Positions 21,507 to 30,425 of a stretch of 64,000 nucleotides of DNA are shown one piece after another (positions within the stretch are counted from its first letter, which is position 1; each line of letters begins with the position of its first letter). The notes beneath the pieces are model-generated. The model worked only from the letters and a program-made list of their open reading frames with translations, was not told the origin of the DNA and ran no database searches. The stretch comes from an uncultured Bacteroidota bacterium. Lineage in GTDB: Bacteria > Bacteroidota > Bacteroidia > Flavobacteriales > Flavobacteriaceae. Location: contig CACHSA010000006.1 of assembly GCA_902582405.1 (NCBI GenBank), forward strand, positions 1 through 64,000, given 5' to 3'. The translations under genes were made by a program, and so were the position numbers.

Positions 21507-21805
21507 AAAAGCAGGTCATAAGCCGGATTCTGTCAAGTCTTACCATTTATCTAGGTTTTTGATTACTCAAAAACTCAATCCGCCTACCCCTCCGCAAAGA
21601 ACGAGCGATTCTTAAATGCAGATATATTTGGCGTTTCACCGTATAGAGTTTACATGATTTCACTACAGCTTACCTGTACATTCTTTCTGCTGCACTTGTC
21701 CTAATTGTTAAAATAACAACCGACGGGTATTACCCGCTATACTGCTCTATGGTGTCCGGACTTTCCTCTCTGTAATATAAGAGCGATAAGAAGACCTGCT
21801 CTTAC
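21507..21805 (-). ncRNA. rnpB: RNase P RNA (bacterial class A)
   Basis: Reverse strand contains GAGGAAAGTCCGGACACCATAGAGCAG (CR-I) and ACAGAATCCGGCTTATGACCTGC (CR-V/P1); 5' GAGCAGGTC pairs with 3' GACCTGC; ends followed by T-tract. Ends approximate. Confidence 0.93.
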
Positions 21806-21887
21806 AAATTTATAATATTGTTAACAATTTTTGTTGAATTTTATATAATGTTTAAAGAAATAAATATGCTTTTTATATTTTTATGCG

Positions 21888-23582
21888 ATGGGTGACTATA
21901 GAATTTCTGCAACTAAATATAGACCAAAGTCCTTTAAAGAAGTAGTCGGGCAAGATGCGGTTACTAGGACGCTTGAAAATGCTATCACCCAAAAAAAATT
22001 AGGTCAAGCATTATTGTTTTGTGGACCTAGAGGTGTTGGTAAAACTACATGTGCAAGAATCTTAGCAAGGACAATAAATTTTAGTCAAGGAGAGAAGCTT
22101 GATTATTCATTCAATATTTTCGAATTAGATGCTGCATCTAATAGATCTGTAGATGATATTAGAAATTTAAATGAACAAGTTAGAGTACCCCCCAGAATTG
22201 GTAATTTTAAAATTTATATAATTGACGAAGCTCACATGTTGACGACTGAAGCATTTAATGCTTTTTTAAAAACATTGGAAGAGCCACCAAAACATGTTGT
22301 GTTCATCCTAGCAACAACAGAGAAATCAAAAATTTTACCGACGGTTTTGTCAAGGTGTCAAATTTATGATTTTAAAAGAATAAGTGTCACAGATATAAAG
22401 ATGAAATTAGAAAACATTTTATTGGATCAAAATATACAATATGAAGATGAAGCATTGTTTTTAATTGCAGAAAGTGGAGATGGATCATTAAGAGACGGCC
22501 TGCAAATGTTAGATAAAATGATCAATTTCTGCGAAAATAATATAAATACTGAAAGTGTATCTAAAATCTTAAACATTATTGACAACAAAATTTATTTAGA
22601 AATTTGTGATGAATTGATTGATCAAAATACGTCTGAGGCCCTGATTTGCCTTGACAAGGTAATATCAAATGGTTTTAATGAGTTGGATTTTATTATTGGA
22701 TTATCTAACCATTTCAGAAATCTTTTTCTCAGCAAAAATGAAAGTACTTTAAAATTGATCGAAACTAGTAAAACCCTTGAGAAAATTTATTTGGATCAAT
22801 CAAAAAAAATTGATTTAGATTTTATTAAAGAAGCATTAAAAATTCTAAATACTTTCGAAATAAATTTTAATAAAGTTGACAGTAAAAGGATCCACACGGA
22901 AATATGTTTAATACAGATATCATCAATTAGAAAAGAAATAAGTAATAAAAAAAAAAAAATAACTACTGAGCCTGATGATACACAAATTGTTGAAAAAGAC
23001 AGACAAATTACTAATAACAAAATCACAAAATCTTTTGGTGAAGATATCGACAAAAAAAATGAAAATTACAAAATTAAAACAGAGGATAATCAAGCTACAG
23101 AGTTAAATTTAAATATCGATGAGATTTCTTCGTTCTCATTAGCAAGTGTAGAAAAAAAAAGAAAATATAAAAACGATAAATTAATTGACACCAAATTAGA
23201 AAAAAAAGCTAAAGGATTTGAAAACGATTTCACTCAAGAAGATTTAGTTCGTCAATGGAACAACTATTATAATCTCAAAATAAAAAATAAAGAATTTAAT
23301 ATTGCATCCTTACTGAAGATTAGTATACCCAAGAAATCTGAAAATAAAATACTTTATAGTGTTGTTTCAGATATTAATAAGAAGGAGTTAAATATTGAGA
23401 TTCCAAAATTACTTGAATACATTAGAAAATCACTAAAAAACGATTTTATCGAAATACAAATAGACTCAAATATTTCCCCCAAAAAAAACATAATATACAC
23501 GCCAAGTGAAAAGTTTGAAAAATTAGTCGAATTAAATCCATCACTTCAAATACTAAAAAATAAACTTGATTTAGATTATTAA
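21888..23582 (+). CDS. dnaX: DNA polymerase III subunit gamma/tau
   Basis: YRPKSFKEVVGQDAVTRTL, FCGPRGVGKTTCARILA, IDEAHMLTTEAFNAFLKTLEEPP. Confidence 0.97.
   Translation: MGDYRISATKYRPKSFKEVVGQDAVTRTLENAITQKKLGQALLFCGPRGVGKTTCARILARTINFSQGEKLDYSFNIFELDAASNRSVDDIRNLNEQVRVPPRIGNFKIYIIDEAHMLTTEAFNAFLKTLEEPPKHVVFILATTEKSKILPTVLSRCQIYDFKRISVTDIKMKLENILLDQNIQYEDEALFLIAESGDGSLRDGLQMLDKMINFCENNINTESVSKILNIIDNKIYLEICDELIDQNTSEALICLDKVISNGFNELDFIIGLSNHFRNLFLSKNESTLKLIETSKTLEKIYLDQSKKIDLDFIKEALKILNTFEINFNKVDSKRIHTEICLIQISSIRKEISNKKKKITTEPDDTQIVEKDRQITNNKITKSFGEDIDKKNENYKIKTEDNQATELNLNIDEISSFSLASVEKKRKYKNDKLIDTKLEKKAKGFENDFTQEDLVRQWNNYYNLKIKNKEFNIASLLKISIPKKSENKILYSVVSDINKKELNIEIPKLLEYIRKSLKNDFIEIQIDSNISPKKNIIYTPSEKFEKLVELNPSLQILKNKLDLDY
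22947..22969 (+). other. Candidate slippage/frameshift site in dnaX: A13 followed by out-of-frame TAA (22960-22962) and TGA (22967-22969)
   Basis: Sequence aat-AAAAAAAAAAAAA-taactactga; zero frame N-K-K-K-K-I-T-T; both alternative frames stop within 4 codons. Confidence 0.6.
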
Positions 23583-23779
23583 ATCGTCATATTTAAAGTA
23601 TAAGCGGTTCTTAATTGATTTAGAACAGGCAAAAATTAACCGATTAAAGTCTAGTTTTAAAAAAATTTGATTCATGTTGTTAAAATAAAAAAATCTTAAA
23701 GTTAGTATGAGCAATCAATTATAGAGTTACAAACACCTTCTTGATTTTCGAATTATTAAAACATTCAGGGATGAAAAAT

Positions 23780-24679
23780 TTATCGATCTCTACTTGTTCT
23801 TTTTTTATATAAGAGCCTTATCATCCCGTCTGCTAACCCAATTTTCGGGACGTAAATTTCTGAAGATCCAGACCATTCTAGAGTTTTTAAGAATATTTCT
23901 GCTGCCGGTATAATAACATCTGATCTGTCTGGGTTTAAATCTAAATTAATTATCCTTTCCTCGTAGGTCATTCCAATCATATTATTGTAAATAGTATTTA
24001 AATTTATTAAAGTCAAGGGTTTGGTTTCCATAACCCCAGCCATTTTAAATATTTTGTTAATATTCCCCCCAGAACCTATTAGGGCAATTTTATTGTCATT
24101 TCGGACATTAGACTTAATCCAATCACGAATTTTGTCCCAAATGTCCTTACTAATCATTTTATTAATCATTCTTACAGTTCCAATTTTAAATGATTTAGAC
24201 TTTTTCCTTTTGCCATTTACTATAATTGAAAACTCAGTACTTCCACCACCTACGTCAACATATATAAAAGTTCTGTTTTTGTTTATAACCTCAAAAATAT
24301 TGTTTAGAGATATTACTTTTGCTTCTTTTCTACCATCAATAATTTCAATTTTTAATTTTGTTTTTCTTTTAACTTGCTGAATAACTTCTTTTGAGTTGTT
24401 AGCCTCTCTTAATGCAGATGTTGCAAAAGCAAGAAAACTTTTCACTTCATTAACTTTAATAATATGTTTAAATGCCTTTATTGTTTTTACTATTTTAACT
24501 ATATTTTTTGATGATATCTCACCAATTGTAAATGATTCTTGCCCAAGTCTTATAGGAACTCTGACTATTGAGCTTTTTAAAAATTTTATTGGAAATCCTT
24601 TTTTAATTATAACATTTGTTATTAAAAGTCTTATTGCATTAGATCCTATATCAATCGCTGCAAATTTTTCAATTTTCAT
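23780..24679 (-). CDS. Ppx/GppA family exopolyphosphatase
   Basis: AAIDIGSNAIRLLI, VDVGGGSTEFSI. Confidence 0.93.
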   Translation of the reverse strand: MKIEKFAAIDIGSNAIRLLITNVIIKKGFPIKFLKSSIVRVPIRLGQESFTIGEISSKNIVKIVKTIKAFKHIIKVNEVKSFLAFATSALREANNSKEVIQQVKRKTKLKIEIIDGRKEAKVISLNNIFEVINKNRTFIYVDVGGGSTEFSIIVNGKRKKSKSFKIGTVRMINKMISKDIWDKIRDWIKSNVRNDNKIALIGSGGNINKIFKMAGVMETKPLTLINLNTIYNNMIGMTYEERIINLDLNPDRSDVIIPAAEIFLKTLEWSGSSEIYVPKIGLADGMIRLLYKKRTSRDR

Positions 24680-26763
24680 TTACGAACTAAGTTTTTAAAA
24701 TATTTATATGTCTCAAATTGAGATCGTTTGCTTATAATTTTTTTCTCACTCACTTTATTTACTCTCAAATCATTGATTAATCTGCTTTTAACGTTATCTA
24801 TCCAGCTAATATTAAAGGTATCTAAAATTTGATTTTGAAGATCAGTATCATAAATGGGACAACTTACCTCTATTCTATTTTCAAAATTTCTTGTCATCCA
24901 ATCAGCAGATGATATATAAATTTTGGGTTTACCAGCGTTTTCAAATATATAAACCCTTGGATGCTCTAAGTATTTATCGACTACACTTATAACTTTTATA
25001 TTTTCGCTCATATCTTTTATTCCCGGAATTAAACAACAAACACCTCTTACAATCATTTCAATTTTGACTCCAGCGTTACTTGCCTCATAAAGTTTTGATA
25101 TTATTTTATAATTTGTAATACTGTTTAATTTCAGTCTTATTTTTGATTTTTTACCTAGAAGTTTATTTTTTATTTCATTATCAATTAATTCGACCAATCG
25201 TTGATATGTGTAATGTGGAGAGACTATTAAATGTTTATATCTTTTGAATTCATAATTAACTTCCAAAAAATTGAAAACTTTTGAAACATCCTTTAAAAGC
25301 TTTTGATTTGATGTGAATAAGGTATAATCGGTATATATTTTTGCTGTATTTTCATTAAAATTACCAGTACTTACAAAACCATATTTTTTAATATTGTCCT
25401 CCTCGTTTCTTAAAACTAAACAAATTTTTGAATGAACTTTCAGTCCCCTAACACCCATTATAATTTGAACACCTGATTTCTCCAGTTTATCAGCAATGTT
25501 TATATTATTTTCTTCATCAAATCTAGCTTGCAACTCAACATAGACAACTACCTTTTTTCCGTTTTTTACAGCATTAATGAGAGAGCTTACTACTTGGGAA
25601 TATTTAGCTAACCTATAAAGCGTTATTTTGATTGTTTTAACATTAGGATCAAGAGCAGCTTCTCTTAAAAACTTAATCAAATAAGAAAAACTGTGATAAG
25701 GGGTATAAATTAGATAATCTTTTATTGACACAGCCTGCATAATGTTTTTTTCTAATCCAAGATTTTTAACAGCTACAGGAATATTTTTTTTATACATCAA
25801 GTCATTTCTGTTTAAACTTGGGAATTTCATATAATCGGCACGCCTATGATAACGACCTCCAGGAATTAAACTTTTTTTCGATTTTACTCCAAGTTTATCC
25901 ATAACTTTTTGCAAAGTTACAGGGTCAATGTTTTTATCATGAACTAGTCTAACTGGATCCGCAAAAATTCTGTCTCTTACGCTATTCATGATTTTTTCCG
26001 CATAACTTTTTCCGAAATTTTCTTCAATGTCTAATTCTCCATCTCTTGTTATTTTGAACATATGAGAATCAATTTTTTTATAATCAAACATGCTGAAAAT
26101 CAAATGGAAATGAAGTCTTATAAGGTCATCAAGCATCATTATATACTGAATGCCATTTTCATCAACTGGTAAAACAATAAAGCGATCTAGTTTTTTTGGA
26201 AGTTCAATAAACGCGTAAATGTTATTTTGGTATAAATCAATGTTTGATTCCAAATTCAATTCCAGTTTGATTGCTAAAAAAGTTTTGTTATCAGTAAAAT
26301 CTTGATATTCTTCTTTTAAAATTACAGTTACTAATGATGGATTTACTTTTTCCAAAAAATAATCAGTCAAATATTGATTTTGATATGGTTTAATCTGTTT
26401 CTCATTAATAAAGTAAATTTTTTCCTTTTTTAATTTGTTTTCTATATTGGCTAAAATTACATTACTTTTTTGTTGAAGTTTTATAACTTTGTTTGTAATT
26501 GACTTTAACAATTCTTTAGCTTCAATACCTCCTAAAACTTTTTTACCTGACTTACCAGACTGAGCAATTCGCTTTACGGATGCAAATCTTACTTGAAAAA
26601 ATTCGTCTAAATTATTTGAAAAAATACCGAGGAATCTAAGTCTTTCAATGAGTGGAACCGTCACATCAGAAGCTTCTTCCAAAACCCTTTCATTAAAATT
26701 AAGCCAACTTAACTCTCTATTTATAAAATTAAACTTTTTATTTTTAACTTTTTTTTGATTCAT
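24676..26763 (-). CDS. ppk1: Polyphosphate kinase 1
   Basis: FINRELSWLNFNERVLEEA, GLKVHSKICLV, STGNFNENTAKIYTD. Confidence 0.96.
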   Translation of the reverse strand: MNQKKVKNKKFNFINRELSWLNFNERVLEEASDVTVPLIERLRFLGIFSNNLDEFFQVRFASVKRIAQSGKSGKKVLGGIEAKELLKSITNKVIKLQQKSNVILANIENKLKKEKIYFINEKQIKPYQNQYLTDYFLEKVNPSLVTVILKEEYQDFTDNKTFLAIKLELNLESNIDLYQNNIYAFIELPKKLDRFIVLPVDENGIQYIMMLDDLIRLHFHLIFSMFDYKKIDSHMFKITRDGELDIEENFGKSYAEKIMNSVRDRIFADPVRLVHDKNIDPVTLQKVMDKLGVKSKKSLIPGGRYHRRADYMKFPSLNRNDLMYKKNIPVAVKNLGLEKNIMQAVSIKDYLIYTPYHSFSYLIKFLREAALDPNVKTIKITLYRLAKYSQVVSSLINAVKNGKKVVVYVELQARFDEENNINIADKLEKSGVQIIMGVRGLKVHSKICLVLRNEEDNIKKYGFVSTGNFNENTAKIYTDYTLFTSNQKLLKDVSKVFNFLEVNYEFKRYKHLIVSPHYTYQRLVELIDNEIKNKLLGKKSKIRLKLNSITNYKIISKLYEASNAGVKIEMIVRGVCCLIPGIKDMSENIKVISVVDKYLEHPRVYIFENAGKPKIYISSADWMTRNFENRIEVSCPIYDTDLQNQILDTFNISWIDNVKSRLINDLRVNKVSEKKIISKRSQFETYKYFKNLVRK

Positions 26764-27220
26764 AAGTATAACTTCCTAGATTTATTTTTGACCAATCATT
26801 TTGCTGAAATTCTAACATTATCCAATCAGATGTTTTTAATTCGGGTGGTTTTTTTTCTGATAAGTGTTCTGCTGCATACGAAAATGCAGGATTATGTCCA
26901 ACTAAAACAACATTCGAAAAATTGTTATCTAATTCGAAAATATAATCCATTATAATCTTATAATTAAATGAATATAACTCATCAATCACTTTTAAATTAC
27001 GATGATTATTAAAAACATTTCGAGTTAGAATAGTTGAAGTATGTAAAGCTCTATTTGCAGGACTTGTTAAAAAAATCTCAAATTTTCTAAAAAAATTACT
27101 ATTTTTTTTTGAAACCTTATTAATATCATTTATGCCTTTCACAGACAAGGGTCTGTCATAATCTTCAACATTGTATTCCCATGACGATTTAGCGTGTCTT
27201 AAAAAAACTAATTTTTTCAT
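26744..27220 (-). CDS. SixA-like histidine phosphatase family protein
   Basis: MKKLVFLRHAKSSW (RHG motif) and GHNPAF; start at 27220 preferred over the longer ORF start. Confidence 0.88.
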   Translation of the reverse strand: MKKLVFLRHAKSSWEYNVEDYDRPLSVKGINDINKVSKKNSNFFRKFEIFLTSPANRALHTSTILTRNVFNNHRNLKVIDELYSFNYKIIMDYIFELDNNFSNVVLVGHNPAFSYAAEHLSEKKPPELKTSDWIMLEFQQNDWSKINLGSYTYESKKS

Positions 27221-27222
27221 GA

Positions 27223-27873
27223 TTATGGTGACAATCTTTTTGAATTCCATATTTTCCCATTGTAAGCAAATACTAAACGATCATGCAATCTGTTTTTTCT
27301 CCCCTGCCAAAATTCAAACAAGTCAGGTTTCACTATGTAACCACCCCAATTATCTGGCTTTTTAGGTTTTATTTTAGAGTAATACTTAATTATTTCGTTA
27401 AATTTTTTTTCTAAAACTTCTCTATTCTCAATAATTTGACTTTGCTTGGATACAATAGCTCCAATTTGGCTACCAATAGGTCTTGAATTAAAATAATCAA
27501 TAGATTCCTTTTCAGAAATTCTTTCAGCTATCCCTTTTATTATTATTTGCTTTTCTAATGATGGCCAGTAAAAATTTAAACAAACATTATTGTTTTTTGA
27601 GATAGATTTTCCTTTCTCACTATCATAGTTAGTAAAAAAAGTAAATCCATTCAAATCAAATTTTTTTAGCAAAACAATTCGAGATTTTGGATATTGTAGG
27701 ATATTTATTGTGGAGAGGGTCATAGCATTAGGTTCTATAATATTCTTATCCGCTTTCGCCTCATCAAACCATTTTTCGAAAATAAAAAAAGGATCAAAAT
27801 TTTTGAAGTCATCAGATATCAACCCTTTTTCATATGACTTTCTAAAATCTCTAAGATCTCCTTTTTGACTCAT
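27223..27873 (-). CDS. pdxH: Pyridoxamine 5'-phosphate oxidase
   Basis: DEAKADKNIIEPNAMTLST...SRIVLLKKFD...TNYDSEKGK; C-terminal FWQGRKNRLHDRLVF...WNSKRLSP. Confidence 0.96.
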   Translation of the reverse strand: MSQKGDLRDFRKSYEKGLISDDFKNFDPFFIFEKWFDEAKADKNIIEPNAMTLSTINILQYPKSRIVLLKKFDLNGFTFFTNYDSEKGKSISKNNNVCLNFYWPSLEKQIIIKGIAERISEKESIDYFNSRPIGSQIGAIVSKQSQIIENREVLEKKFNEIIKYYSKIKPKKPDNWGGYIVKPDLFEFWQGRKNRLHDRLVFAYNGKIWNSKRLSP

Positions 27874-27918
27874 AATTATATTCAAAATTAATAATAAACA
27901 TACAATTCTTTATGAACA

Positions 27919-28824
27919 TTAAATATCAAATTCAGTACCTTCAATTGCTAATTCAACATTTTCAAAATGGGTTTTAGCTTCAATTAAGAATTCTTCCAAA
28001 TTTCGATATCTGTTAGAAAAATGTCCTAAAATCAATCTTCCAACATGAGCGGCATTAGCAATTTTTGAAGCGTCAGAGGCAGTACTATGTTTGGTTTTTT
28101 TTGCAAGATCCTTGTGTGAGTTCAGGAAGGTAGACTCATGATAAAGACAATCAACTAATGAAATTGACTGAACTATTTTTGGTTCATAGGCAGTGTCGCT
28201 ACAGAATGCATATTTTTTTGATCTCCTTGGCTGTTTAGTAAAAATTGAATTGCTTATTTTTCTTCCATCCCGGTCCACAAAATCATTACCTTCTTTTATT
28301 CCTTTTATATCATCAATATTTAGTTTATACTCTTCAATTTTAGATTTAATTATATTTTTTTCTTTATATATTTCTTCAAACAAAAATCCGTTGGTGTATA
28401 TTCTATGTCTAAGAGGTATTGTCTTTACGGAAAAATCGAGATTTTTAACAATAGTTTCCTGACTTTTGCTCTCTAGGTTATTAAAAAGTATTTTATAATT
28501 CAACCATGATGAAGATAGTTTTAACTGCATATTTATAATTTCTTGTAAACCTTTTGGAGCATAAATATTCAAATCATTAGTTCTTCCCAAAAGACGAAAT
28601 GTTGATATGAGACCAATTAAGCCAAAATAATGATCACCATGTAAGTGTGAAATAAAAATATGATTAATTTTCAAAAAATTAATTTTCAATTTTCTTAATT
28701 GCATTTGTATTCCCTCTCCACAATCTATTAATATATGGTGATTTTTGATTTTAAGAAGTTGGGATGTTGTGTATTTATTAATCTTTGGTGTAGATGCACT
28801 TGACCCCAAAATAGTTAATTTCAT
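27919..28824 (-). CDS. rnz: Ribonuclease Z
   Basis: FISHLHGDHYFGLIGL, YAFCSDTAYEP, STASDASKIANAAHVGRLILGHFSNRY. Confidence 0.95.
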   Translation of the reverse strand: MKLTILGSSASTPKINKYTTSQLLKIKNHHILIDCGEGIQMQLRKLKINFLKINHIFISHLHGDHYFGLIGLISTFRLLGRTNDLNIYAPKGLQEIINMQLKLSSSWLNYKILFNNLESKSQETIVKNLDFSVKTIPLRHRIYTNGFLFEEIYKEKNIIKSKIEEYKLNIDDIKGIKEGNDFVDRDGRKISNSIFTKQPRRSKKYAFCSDTAYEPKIVQSISLVDCLYHESTFLNSHKDLAKKTKHSTASDASKIANAAHVGRLILGHFSNRYRNLEEFLIEAKTHFENVELAIEGTEFDI

Positions 28825-28874
28825 TATAATTTTCTAAAAATAAATTTAATTATAAGTTAAAGATTCGTAAATCA

Positions 28875-29819
28875 CTAATCGGATTCAATTATTTTCTCCC
28901 TTTTTGAAGCTAAAAGATAAAGAACTGCCATTCTTATAGCAACTCCATTTTCCACCTGGTCAAGAATAATTGTATTTTTGTTATCTAATACCTCAGAAGC
29001 AATTTCAACCCCTCTGTTTATTGGACCAGGATGCAGAATTAGGATTTCTTTTCTTAATCGATTTATTGATGAAAGTTTTATGCCAAATAAATTATGATAC
29101 TCCCTCAAAGAAGGGAAGTAAGCTTGATTCATTCTTTCATTCTGAACTCTCAAAATATTTACTGCATCGCACCATGCTAGGCCCTCATCTAAATTAGGCT
29201 CGTATACAACATCAAAATTATTTATAAATTTAGGAATCAAACTTTTTGGACCACAAACTTTTACTTTAGCGCCTAAAAGATTTAGAGAAAATATATTTGA
29301 TAAAGCCACTCTTGAGTGTAAAATATCCCCTAGAATTAAAACTCTTTTGTTAACTAATGAACCCAACCTGCTATTTATAGAATATGCATCAAGTAAACCT
29401 TGAGTAGGATGTTCATGCGTACCATCCCCTGCATTTATTATACATGATTCCGTATTTTTTGACAAAAATTTGGCTGCTCCAGGGCTTGGATGTCTAATAA
29501 TAATCATATCAACTTTCATCGCCAAGATGTTGTTTACAGTATCAATAAGAGACTCACCTTTAGAGATTGAAGAACCTGTTTTTGAAAAGTTTAATATATC
29601 AGCACTTAACCTTTTTTCTGCTAACTCAAAAGATAATTTAGTTCTAGTTGAATTTTCAAAAAATAAGTTTGCAATTGTGATGCCTCTGAGAGTAGGAACC
29701 TTTTTTATCTTCCTGTTTAAAATTTCTTTAAAGCTATCTGCAGTTTCAAAAATTAAATTAATATCATCTTTTGTCAGATATTTTACACCCAAAAGATTAT
29801 TAACTGAAATTTGTTTCAT
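28875..29819 (-). CDS. pyrB: Aspartate carbamoyltransferase catalytic subunit
   Basis: FFENSTRTKLSFELA, HPTQGLLD, HPGPINRGVEI. Confidence 0.96.
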   Translation of the reverse strand: MKQISVNNLLGVKYLTKDDINLIFETADSFKEILNRKIKKVPTLRGITIANLFFENSTRTKLSFELAEKRLSADILNFSKTGSSISKGESLIDTVNNILAMKVDMIIIRHPSPGAAKFLSKNTESCIINAGDGTHEHPTQGLLDAYSINSRLGSLVNKRVLILGDILHSRVALSNIFSLNLLGAKVKVCGPKSLIPKFINNFDVVYEPNLDEGLAWCDAVNILRVQNERMNQAYFPSLREYHNLFGIKLSSINRLRKEILILHPGPINRGVEIASEVLDNKNTIILDQVENGVAIRMAVLYLLASKREKIIESD

Positions 29820-30360
29820 TATCATCTTTTAAAATGTAAACAGAACTCTCATTATTGGGGTCATTTAAATTAACATAAACTCTATCATTTTGGAGAGTGT
29901 CTACATTAAGACCAATGTAATCAGGTTGAATAGGAAGATGTCTTCTAAACCTTCTGTTAATTAAAGTTAATAATTCAATTTTTATGGGCCTACCGTATGA
30001 TTCTATTGCTATTAATGCAGCCCTAATACTCCTTCCTGTATACAAAACATCATCTACTAGAATAATACGTTTGTTTTCAATATCAAAGTTGATATTTGAG
30101 AAGGTGGGTTTTAATGGTGATTTTTTACTTCTGAAATCATCACGAAAAAACGTAGTATCTAATTTCCCATACTTTAGATTTTTTATATCATACTCCTGTA
30201 TAAGTTTTTTAACAATCTTATTTAAAAGAAAAACACCTCTTGGTTGTAAACCAACTAAAATTGAATTTTGAAAATCTAAATGGTTTTCAATTAGCTCGCA
30301 ACTTAGTCTGTTTATTAAGACATTTAACGTAGGTTCATCAAGAAGTTTTTTTTGTTTCAC
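29800..30360 (-). CDS. pyrR: PyrR-type uracil phosphoribosyltransferase / pyr regulator
   Basis: PRPP loop VDDVLYTGRSIRAAL; LLTLINRRFRRHLPIQPDYIG; adjacent to pyrB. Confidence 0.92.
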   Translation of the reverse strand: MKQKKLLDEPTLNVLINRLSCELIENHLDFQNSILVGLQPRGVFLLNKIVKKLIQEYDIKNLKYGKLDTTFFRDDFRSKKSPLKPTFSNINFDIENKRIILVDDVLYTGRSIRAALIAIESYGRPIKIELLTLINRRFRRHLPIQPDYIGLNVDTLQNDRVYVNLNDPNNESSVYILKDDNETNFS

Positions 30361-30425
30361 GTATATTCTTAAATAAATTTTATAATTGAATTAATTTTAT
30401 TTAAAATATTATGATGAATTATAAA

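Noticed and set aside
30361-30425. PyrR-binding attenuator upstream of pyrR
   Set aside because: No PyrR anti-antiterminator-like sequence or terminator hairpin visible; the region is short and AT-rich.
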